From: Dialister sp. CAG:486 | Lineage (GTDB): Bacteria; Bacillota; Negativicutes; Veillonellales; Dialisteraceae | Length of the DNA: 10,846 nucleotides | Direction: 5' to 3' | Assembly (NCBI GenBank): GCA_000434475.1 | Contig: FR879629.1 | Span: 1-10,846, forward strand | Part shown: piece after piece, positions 5,660-10,846 of the stretch | Layout of the letters: the number at the start of each line of letters is the position of its first letter | Position numbering within the stretch: position 1 is the first letter of the stretch | Translations under genes and position numbers: made by a program | Notes under the pieces: generated by a model | Database searches by the model: none | What the model was told of the DNA's origin: nothing | Seen by the model: the letters and a program-made list of their open reading frames with translations, nothing else

Positions 5660-6217
5660 ATGGATGATCTGATCATAGTAGACTGTCAATATGATTTTAT
5701 CGATGGTACGCTGGCTTGCGCTCACAGCCATGAGGCGGTGGCATGGCTGGTCGATTTTATCAATACGCACGAAGTGCGTGCGCTGTATACGTCTGATTGG
5801 CATAGTGAGACGAATGGTTCTTTCAAAAAGAATGGCGGCATCTGGCCGGTCCATTGTGTGGCCGGCACACAGGGGGCGGCGCTGGATCCCTCTTTTGCAC
5901 GGGATATCAAGCAGTCGGCCAATCGTCCATCGAAGGAAAATCTCTTCCTCAAAGGTCTAAGGGATGATGTTGAAGAATACTCTGCTTTCCATGGGATGAA
6001 CGCGGAAGGGAAGGCGCTGCATGATGTCGCGTCTTCTCATGTCTATGTGGGCGGTATCGCTTCGGAGTACTGCGTGAAGGAGACGGTCCTGTCTCTTTTG
6101 CAGTCAGGGCGGAGCGTGACGCTTCTCGTCCCGGGGCTGGGCTGGGTCGCTGAAGAGAATCATAAAAAAGCGCTCCAAGAGCTGAAAGGTCTCGGGGCCC
6201 TGCTGGTGGAAGCCTGA
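5660..6217 (+). CDS. pncA: Nicotinamidase (isochorismatase-family amidohydrolase)
   Basis: A 185-residue cysteine hydrolase that most likely converts nicotinamide to nicotinic acid for NAD salvage. The catalytic triad is complete: Asp8 (IIVDCQYDF), Lys98 (FLKGLRDD) and Cys138 (GGIASEYCVKETV). The metal site keeps Asp46 and His48 (TSDWHSE) and His65 (WPVHCVAGT); the extra His found in many PncA proteins just after DWH is Asn52 here. WPVHCVAGTQGA and GG.A..YCV are standard for nicotinamidases, which favours this over other isochorismatase-like enzymes. The start is ATG 5660, with ACAGGAGG at 5645-5652 seven bases upstream; an earlier in-frame ATG at 5612 has no ribosome site and lies at the likely transcript start (a TAAAAT -10 at 5603-5608, no clear -35). 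thiL follows after 48 bases without a terminator, so both may share a transcript. Confidence 0.87.
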   Translation: MDDLIIVDCQYDFIDGTLACAHSHEAVAWLVDFINTHEVRALYTSDWHSETNGSFKKNGGIWPVHCVAGTQGAALDPSFARDIKQSANRPSKENLFLKGLRDDVEEYSAFHGMNAEGKALHDVASSHVYVGGIASEYCVKETVLSLLQSGRSVTLLVPGLGWVAEENHKKALQELKGLGALLVEA

Positions 6218-6265
6218 TCTTCACAAAACCAGCAGCTGCAAAGGCCGCTTCGAAGGAGGATTTTC

Positions 6266-7255
6266 ATGGAAGAGACCGTGAAAGATGTCGGTGAATTCGG
6301 TCTGATCGATCGCATAGCGAAGGATCTCATCTATCGGCCGGAGCTGGTCGTGATCGGCTCCGGCGATGATGGGGCGGTGTATAGGGTGCCGGCCGGCTAT
6401 GATCAGGTGATCTCCACCGATACGATGGTGGAAGGGATCCATTTTATCAAGAAGACGATGCGCCCTTCCGATGTTGGATACAAGCTCTGTGCTTCAAATT
6501 TCAGTGATATGGCCGCGATGGGAGCGGATGCGATCGGATTCGTCATTTCGGCGGCGCTCCCGGAGCAGCTGCCGGTATCCTGGGTGGAATCACTCTATGA
6601 GGGAATCCGCGAGTGCTGCTCATCCTATCGCGTGAATCTTCTGGGCGGCGATGTCACGGGCTCTCCCGGTGGGGTCATCCTGACAGGAACGGTGGTCGGT
6701 ATGGTACCCAAAGGACGTGCAGTCACGAGGAGCGGGGCGCACTTCGGCGATCTCGTCTTTGCGACGGAGACACTTGGTGACTCGGCCGCCGGACTTGCCG
6801 CGCTGCTTGCAGGGCTTCAGGAAGAGTATCCCTCTCTATGTGAGCGCCACCAGCGGCCGCGTCCGCAGATCAAGCTCGGCAGCGCACTCAGAGCAGCCGG
6901 AGCGACATCTTTGAATGATGTCTCGGATGGTCTTTCTTCAGAGATCAATGAGATCGCCAAAGCGAGCCATGTAGAGATCGAGCTTTTTCGCGGGAAGATC
7001 CCGATTTCCGAAGAAGCCGGAAAACTGGGCGCGCGTCTCTCCAAGGATCCGCTGGACTGGGCACTCACGGGTGGTGAGGACTATGAACTCATCGGGACGA
7101 TCTCAGAAGAAGACCTTCAAAAGCTCGATCCGCTGCTGCCTGTCTCTGTGATCGGAAGGGTCACGCAGGAAGGCACAGGTAGCGTGTATCTGACGGATCG
7201 AGACGGGCGCAAGAGGCTTTTCGCCAAAGGGTATGATCATTTTGGTGATTCATGA
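6266..7255 (+). CDS. thiL: Thiamine-monophosphate kinase
   Basis: A 329-residue ATP-dependent kinase making thiamine diphosphate, the active cofactor, from thiamine monophosphate. It has the ThiL/PurM fold motifs in order: IGSGDDGAVY (30-39; most relatives have GDDAA), STDTMVEGIHF (50-60), SNFSDMAAMGA (77-87), GGDVTGSPGGVILTGTVVG (127-145), NDVSDGLSSEI (217-227) and TGGEDYEL (268-275). The acidic residues in these motifs bind Mg-ATP. Length is usual for the family. The start is ATG 6266, with AAGGAGGA five bases before it. It sits between pncA, another cofactor gene, and gpmA. In Bacillus subtilis and many relatives thiL directly precedes tsaE; here two genes intervene. No TPP riboswitch is seen upstream. 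Confidence 0.95.
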   Translation: MEETVKDVGEFGLIDRIAKDLIYRPELVVIGSGDDGAVYRVPAGYDQVISTDTMVEGIHFIKKTMRPSDVGYKLCASNFSDMAAMGADAIGFVISAALPEQLPVSWVESLYEGIRECCSSYRVNLLGGDVTGSPGGVILTGTVVGMVPKGRAVTRSGAHFGDLVFATETLGDSAAGLAALLAGLQEEYPSLCERHQRPRPQIKLGSALRAAGATSLNDVSDGLSSEINEIAKASHVEIELFRGKIPISEEAGKLGARLSKDPLDWALTGGEDYELIGTISEEDLQKLDPLLPVSVIGRVTQEGTGSVYLTDRDGRKRLFAKGYDHFGDS

Positions 7256-7329
7256 CCGATGATCAGGCAAAGCAGTATATAGTAGAATATACGGAGTCCA
7301 CGATAGGTATTGTAAAAAGGAGAAAAACG

Positions 7330-8082
7330 ATGTACACACTGGTAGTCATTCGTCATGGAGAAAGTGAATGGAATCAGAAGAATTTATTCTGCGGCTGGAC
7401 GGATGTCGAGCTGACGGAGAAAGGCTACAGCGAAGCGCGTGAGGCAGGCCGCCTGCTCGCTAAAGAGGGATTTACCTTCGACAAATGCTATACATCTGTA
7501 CTGAAGCGTGCCATTCATACGGCATACACGGTGCTCGATGAGATGGATCTCACCTGGATCCCCGTCGAGAAGAATTATCACCTGAATGAGCGTCACTACG
7601 GGGCGCTGCAGGGACTCAACAAGACAGAGACTACGGATAAGTACGGCAGCGAGCAGGTCCATCTGTGGCGTCGTTCCTATGACGTCCGTCCGCCGGCTCT
7701 TTCGGCAGATGATCCAAGATGCCCGGAAAACCAGGCTCCGTATCAGAAATTCAAGGATGAAGTACAGCTCCCTTTGACGGAATGCCTGAAGGATACGGTC
7801 GCACGTGTGGCTCCGTACTTCGAAGGCGTGATCCGTCCGGAAATCACTAAGGGAGAGAAGATCCTGATCGCAGCCCATGGGAATTCCATCCGCGCGCTCC
7901 GAAAGCACCTGGAAGGGATCTCGAATGAAGAGATCGCCGGCATGAATGTACCGACCGGTGTGCCGCTCGTGTATCATCTGAATGAAGACTTCACGGTGCA
8001 TGATGTAAGCTACTTAGGAGATCAGGATGCCATCGCGGCGAAGATCAATGCAGTCAAGAATCAGTCGAAGGGTTCTAAGTAA
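7330..8082 (+). CDS. gpmA: 2,3-bisphosphoglycerate-dependent phosphoglycerate mutase
   Basis: A 250-residue cytoplasmic enzyme that interconverts 3- and 2-phosphoglycerate in glycolysis and gluconeogenesis. The N-terminus VIRHGESEWNQKN carries the phospho-accepting His9 after Arg8; FCGWTDVELTEKG (20-32), SVLKRAIHTA (56-65), NERHYGALQGLNK with Glu87, HLWRRSYDVRPP (111-122) and AAHGNSIRAL with His183 complete the active site. Length and the C-terminal tail match the cofactor-dependent type. The start is ATG 7330, preceded by AAAAAGGAG at a six-base gap; the frame extends upstream to an ATG at 7252 overlapping thiL, but that adds 26 residues before the conserved N-terminus and is rejected. The 74-base gap holds a TATATAGTAGAATAT stretch that could supply a -10, without a clear -35. 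A hairpin follows the gene. Confidence 0.96.
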   Translation: MYTLVVIRHGESEWNQKNLFCGWTDVELTEKGYSEAREAGRLLAKEGFTFDKCYTSVLKRAIHTAYTVLDEMDLTWIPVEKNYHLNERHYGALQGLNKTETTDKYGSEQVHLWRRSYDVRPPALSADDPRCPENQAPYQKFKDEVQLPLTECLKDTVARVAPYFEGVIRPEITKGEKILIAAHGNSIRALRKHLEGISNEEIAGMNVPTGVPLVYHLNEDFTVHDVSYLGDQDAIAAKINAVKNQSKGSK

Positions 8083-8099
8083 AAAACGGCTTCACGGGA

Positions 8100-8139
8100 G
8101 ATGGTCTCACCGAAGGGTCGCCCTTTCGGTGAGACCATC
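8100..8139 (+). repeat. Long perfect hairpin without U-run between gpmA and the patatin gene
   Basis: GATGGTCTCACCGAAGGG (8100-8117) pairs with CCCTTTCGGTGAGACCATC (8121-8139) around TCG; the only defect is one bulged T. No T-tract follows (CGATCCCC), and the minus-strand exit has none either, so it is not a classical intrinsic terminator. It may stabilise or process the gpmA mRNA, reduce read-through to the downstream operon, or be a small repeat. Confidence 0.75.
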
Positions 8140-8180
8140 CGATCCCCGGTACCATCCCAAAGGAGGCATTCTATTCACTC

Positions 8181-9089
8181 ATGATGAAAGCGTGGAATAC
8201 AGAAAGCGAGATCCATGGAGCGCAAGAGAGCCTGCTCATCATGGAAGGCGGTGCGATGCGCGGGCTCTTCACGGCTGGCGTGCTGGACGCCTTCATGGAG
8301 GAAGGACTGTATTTCCCCTGCTCTATGGGGATCTCAGCCGGTTCCATGCAGGGGCTGTGCTACCTGGCGCATCAGAGGGGGAGAAGTCTTCGGATGAATA
8401 CTCGATTTGCGAAGGATCCGCGCTATATGGGACTGCGGCATCTGGTGAAGCGGGGGAGTTATTTCAATTTCCACTTCATCTTCGGCGAGCTTTCGGAGTC
8501 GATCGATCCCTACGATTTTGTGACAGCGGAAAAGTCGAAGGAGACGCTCTATATCATCATGACGGATGCTTTCACGGGTCAGCCGGTCTACGTGTCGAGC
8601 CGTTCGTGTACGATGAGGGAATTTTTCAAGATCTCGGAAGCCAGCTGCTCGATCCCGCTTTTCTCAAAGCCTGTCCCTTTGAAGGACGGCATCTATGTAG
8701 ACGGCGGGATCGGCATGCCTTTTGTGCCGCTGCCTGAGGAGCTTCCCACGTGCTGCCGAAAGCCGGTGTACATCTTAACGCGCGATAGAGACTATCGCAA
8801 AAAGCCGGTGCCCGCCGGATTTCATGCGCTGCTCTCTCTGCTCTATGGGAAGGACTATCCGCGGGTGGTCGAGAAAATGTGCGCCATCCCTGCGATATAT
8901 AATAAAAAAGTAGAAAAGCTCCTTTCTTTGGAAAAAGAAGGGCGCGTCTTTGTCATCCGTCCGAAGAAGCCCGTCGTCGTATCACGGACGGAGAAGAATG
9001 TGGAGAAGCTCCGCTCGCTCCACCGAGAGGGCTATGAGGCAGGTCTTGCCTGCCATGAAGATCTGATGAGGTGGCTCCATGAAAAATGA
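8181..9089 (+). CDS. Patatin-like phospholipase (YjjU/RssA type)
   Basis: A 302-residue patatin-domain protein, presumed to be a lipid acyl hydrolase. It shows the oxyanion-hole loop MEGGAMRGLFTAGVLDAF (21-38), the nucleophile elbow GISAGS with Ser52, and the second dyad residue Asp174 in YVDGGI. ASCSIPLFSKPV (154-165) is the conserved block before the Asp. No signal peptide or membrane helix is seen, so it should be cytoplasmic. The C-terminal region (about 195-300) is basic and helical, as in YjjU-like proteins. The substrate is unknown. ATG 8181 and ATG 8184 are alternative starts; the only ribosome site, AAAGGAGG (8159-8166), is 14 bases upstream, unusually far. The 3' end overlaps tsaE by 11 bases, making it the first gene of the tsaE-tsaB-rimI operon. 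Confidence 0.9.
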   Translation: MMKAWNTESEIHGAQESLLIMEGGAMRGLFTAGVLDAFMEEGLYFPCSMGISAGSMQGLCYLAHQRGRSLRMNTRFAKDPRYMGLRHLVKRGSYFNFHFIFGELSESIDPYDFVTAEKSKETLYIIMTDAFTGQPVYVSSRSCTMREFFKISEASCSIPLFSKPVPLKDGIYVDGGIGMPFVPLPEELPTCCRKPVYILTRDRDYRKKPVPAGFHALLSLLYGKDYPRVVEKMCAIPAIYNKKVEKLLSLEKEGRVFVIRPKKPVVVSRTEKNVEKLRSLHREGYEAGLACHEDLMRWLHEK

Positions 9090-9555
9090 GGTAGTACTAC
9101 ATACAAAGAGCGTGGATGAAACGATGGCGCTTGGACGATTTCTCGGAACAGCAGCGGTGAATGATGAATTCATCGCTCTATCCGGAGATCTGGGCGCCGG
9201 CAAGACCCATTTCGTGCAGGGACTCGCTGCCGGCATGGGAATTTCCGGCGTTATCGGGAGCCCGACATTCACGATCATGAATTATTACGAGGGCGCGCTT
9301 CCCCTGAAGCACTTTGATTTCTACCGCCTGCATCGAGAAGAAGAGCTCTATGATATCGGGTGGGAGGAATACAGCACGGGCGGCGTGACGGTCGCTGAGT
9401 GGGCAGACATGTTTCCTGATGTCGTGCCGCCGGAAGCGATCCATATAGACATCCGTGTCCTCTCGGAAACAGAAAGAGAAATCCGCATCACATGGAGCGA
9501 CGCCGCTCCGGATGCGATCGTAAAGGAGATTACACATTATGCTTCTAGCCATTGA
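9079..9555 (+). CDS. tsaE: tRNA t6A-modification ATPase TsaE
   Basis: A 158-residue P-loop ATPase (YjeE/YdiB family) that drives turnover of the TsaB-TsaD complex in making N6-threonylcarbamoyladenosine at position 37 of ANN-decoding tRNAs. The Walker A loop is SGDLGAGKTHFVQGLA (35-50) with Lys42; GSPTFTIMNYY (60-70) is the family's switch-like motif, HFDFYRL (78-84) the Walker B-like segment with Asp80, and AEWAD (106-110) the conserved Glu-Trp. Length is normal. It starts within the end of the patatin gene (ATG 9079; GAGG nearby) and overlaps tsaB by 17 bases, with an AAAGGAGA ribosome site for tsaB inside its last codons. Essential in many bacteria. Confidence 0.96.
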   Translation: MKNEVVLHTKSVDETMALGRFLGTAAVNDEFIALSGDLGAGKTHFVQGLAAGMGISGVIGSPTFTIMNYYEGALPLKHFDFYRLHREEELYDIGWEEYSTGGVTVAEWADMFPDVVPPEAIHIDIRVLSETEREIRITWSDAAPDAIVKEITHYASSH

Positions 9556-10231
9556 TACCTCTTCCCTTGTGCTGTCGTGCGCGCTGGCGGAAAAAGACCG
9601 GCTCGTCGCAGAATGGACGGTGCAGAAAAGACTGACCCATTCCGAGCAGCTCATTCCGCATCTGGATGCCATGATGAAGGAGGCAGGCGTATCTAAAGAA
9701 GACATCACGGCCATCGCCGTCTCCATCGGGCCCGGTTCATTCACCGGACTGCGCATCGGCCTTGCGACAGCGAAGATGGCAGCCTATATCTGGAAAGTAC
9801 CGATCGTAGGGGTCGATACGCTGGAGTCACTGGCGCGGAATATGGAGGGGGCCGAGGCTTTCATCCTGCCGCTCGAGGATGCCCAGCGGGGCCATGTCTA
9901 TGCGGCGCTCTACGGGGCTTTTGACGAATTCTGGAAGGAAGCACCGGAAGAGGCGGCGCCCATTGATGATGTCATTGCGGCGGCCCTCCGTCATGGAGGC
10001 CCTGTCATCGCGGTCGGTGAATGTGCCGATACGTATAAGGAGAAGCTCGAGTCCGCCGGTATCCGCGTGGCAGCGCCGCACAGCCGCCTTGCCAGAGCCG
10101 GCAGTGTCGCAAGAGCAGCCTGGGCAAGGCTGGAAAAGGGCGAAAAGGATGATCCGCTCTCCCTTCTTCCGAATTACATTCGCCGCAGTGAGGCAGAGGT
10201 CTTATGGGAAAAACTGCACGGGAAATCCTGA
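9539..10231 (+). CDS. tsaB: tRNA t6A-modification scaffold protein TsaB
   Basis: A 230-residue ASKHA-fold protein (YeaZ/YdiC family) that dimerises with TsaD and helps form the t6A37 modification. The N-terminus MLLAIDTSSLVLSCAL and the block SIGPGSFTGLRIGLATAKMAA (62-82) are the hallmark TsaB sequences; HSEQLIPHLDAMM (34-46) is also typical. It lacks the metal-binding His pair that marks the catalytic partner TsaD, as expected for TsaB. The C-terminal part ends LLPNYIRRSEAE, the usual closing motif of this family. The start ATG 9539 overlaps tsaE, and the 3' end overlaps rimI by 28 bases, so the three are strongly coupled. tsaD is not in the window. Confidence 0.95.
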   Translation: MLLAIDTSSLVLSCALAEKDRLVAEWTVQKRLTHSEQLIPHLDAMMKEAGVSKEDITAIAVSIGPGSFTGLRIGLATAKMAAYIWKVPIVGVDTLESLARNMEGAEAFILPLEDAQRGHVYAALYGAFDEFWKEAPEEAAPIDDVIAAALRHGGPVIAVGECADTYKEKLESAGIRVAAPHSRLARAGSVARAAWARLEKGEKDDPLSLLPNYIRRSEAEVLWEKLHGKS

Positions 10232-10662
10232 TCCGCGAAGCGGAGGAAAAGGATGTGTCTGCCATTTATGATATCGGCTGCCTCTGCTTTTCCGATGCGT
10301 GGCGCAGGGAAACGGTGCATCATGACCTCATGGAAAATGAGCACAGCTTCTACCTTGTGGCCGAAGAGGACGGGTTTATCACAGGCTATGGCTGTTTCTG
10401 GTTCATAGCGGGCGAAGCACAGCTTGTGAATATCGGCGTCCGCCCATGCAGCCGGCGTCAGGGCATCGGACGTATGCTCCTTCAAAAGGGCATCGAAGAA
10501 GCTCGGGGCCGTGGTATGCAGACGATGTTTCTCGAAGTCCGCGTGAGTAATCTGTCCGCACAGAAGATGTATGAGACTTTCGGATTCAAAAATCTGGGTC
10601 TCCGACAGAAAGTCTACGAGCTGCCCATCGAGGATGGGTATGTGATGGAAAGAGCATTGTGA
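10204..10662 (+). CDS. rimI: Ribosomal protein S18-alanine N-acetyltransferase RimI
   Basis: A 152-residue GNAT acetyltransferase. The acetyl-CoA loop is VRPCSRRQGIGRMLL (79-93; pattern R/Q-x-x-G-x-G), preceded by strand AQLVNIG and followed by FLEVRVSNLSAQKMYETFGF (109-128), the RimI-typical block with conserved Asn and Tyr; GYVMERAL closes the protein. RimI acetylates the N-terminal Ala of ribosomal protein S18 in Escherichia coli; its place next to tsaB is conserved in many bacteria and supports the name over other GNATs. The start is ATG 10204, inside tsaB, with GAGG four bases upstream. The motif R-P-C-S replaces the more frequent H-P-x-Y/F-R before the loop. In many Firmicutes tsaD follows directly; here a hairpin and intergenic repeat follow instead. 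Confidence 0.92.
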   Translation: MGKTAREILIREAEEKDVSAIYDIGCLCFSDAWRRETVHHDLMENEHSFYLVAEEDGFITGYGCFWFIAGEAQLVNIGVRPCSRRQGIGRMLLQKGIEEARGRGMQTMFLEVRVSNLSAQKMYETFGFKNLGLRQKVYELPIEDGYVMERAL

Positions 10663-10677
10663 CCGGACCGGAAACGT

Positions 10678-10714
10678 AAAGACAAAGAGGGGGGCTTCTC
10701 CCTCATCCGTCTTT
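10678..10714 (+). terminator. Hairpin after rimI, possible weak terminator
   Basis: AAAGAC (10678-10683) pairs with GTCTTT (10709-10714) and GAGGG (10687-10691) with CCCTC (10700-10704), giving an interrupted stem 15 bases after the rimI stop. The three Ts at the end belong to the stem and no longer U-run follows, so termination may be inefficient. Confidence 0.45.
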
Positions 10715-10742
10715 GCCCGTCGGAAAAGCCGCTCCCCCTTCC

Positions 10743-10846
10743 TCAGTAATGCTATTAAGTTAAGGAAATCGTTAGCGACGTAATGTCTTGCTTCCCCCTT
10801 CGGGGGAAGTGCCGAAGGCAATAGGGGCATGCTAGCGGTATAGCGT
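10743..10846. repeat. Hairpin-rich intergenic repeat-like sequence, running off the window end
   Basis: The stretch holds a perfect 8-bp hairpin CTTCCCCC-TTC-GGGGGAAG (10791-10809), then TGCC-GAA-GGCA, AATAGGGGCAT and a GCTA...TAGC inverted pair close to the end. AATCGTTAGCGACG precedes them. No reading frame is supported. The layout resembles REP/MITE-type intergenic repeats; the element is cut by the window edge, so its end and copy number cannot be judged. Confidence 0.45.

Noticed and set aside
7252..7329. ATG 7252 as the start of gpmA
   Set aside because: It would add 26 non-conserved residues before the MYTLVVIRHG start typical of the family; ATG 7330 has its own AAAAAGGAG site.

Overview
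This window reads as chromosomal DNA of a diderm (outer-membrane-bearing) Firmicute of the Negativicutes, probably a Dialister- or Megasphaera-like member of the Veillonellales. The basis is a type V autotransporter barrel and an ExbB-ExbD-TonB energy-transduction set (both need an outer membrane) sitting beside Firmicutes-style gene order (thiL with tsaE-tsaB-rimI), strong AGGAGG-type ribosome sites and a moderately high GC content. The genus is inference; the outer membrane is well supported.

Layout. 1-2754 is a plus-strand cell-envelope block: the 3' end of an autotransporter, a small secreted protein whose start overlaps the autotransporter stop, then exbB, exbD and tonB, closed by a terminator at 2767-2807. 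A sigma-70-type promoter directly behind it drives an M24-family Xaa-Pro peptidase (2883-4112). That gene converges on a beta-carbonic anhydrase (4199-4765, minus) across a shared bidirectional terminator at 4139-4180.

4766-5659 is almost 900 bases without a convincing gene. On the minus strand it holds a dense block of RNA-like structure: a roughly 160-nt element (5021 down to 4862) with a long closing helix, a C(UUCG)G hairpin and a terminal U7 run, and upstream of it a second folded block (5134 down to 5041). The closing helix can be replaced by local hairpins, so a switch or attenuator ahead of the carbonic anhydrase, or a free-standing small RNA, are both possible. I could not assign it to a known RNA family. 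The plus strand of the same gap holds a repeat-like stretch and a strong terminator at 5542-5580 with no recognisable gene upstream of it.

5660-10662 is a plus-strand run of metabolic and tRNA-modification genes: pncA-like nicotinamidase, thiL, gpmA, a patatin-like phospholipase, tsaE, tsaB and rimI. The last four genes overlap and form a tight operon. TsaE and TsaB act with TsaD (not in this window) in t6A37 tRNA modification; RimI acetylates ribosomal protein S18 in model bacteria. Compared with the Bacillus order thiL-tsaE-tsaB-rimI-tsaD, gpmA and the patatin gene sit between thiL and tsaE, and tsaD does not follow rimI. After rimI come a hairpin and part of a hairpin-rich intergenic repeat that runs off the end.

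Most of the window is ordinary core genome. The part most deserving a second look is the structured intergenic region 4862-5134.
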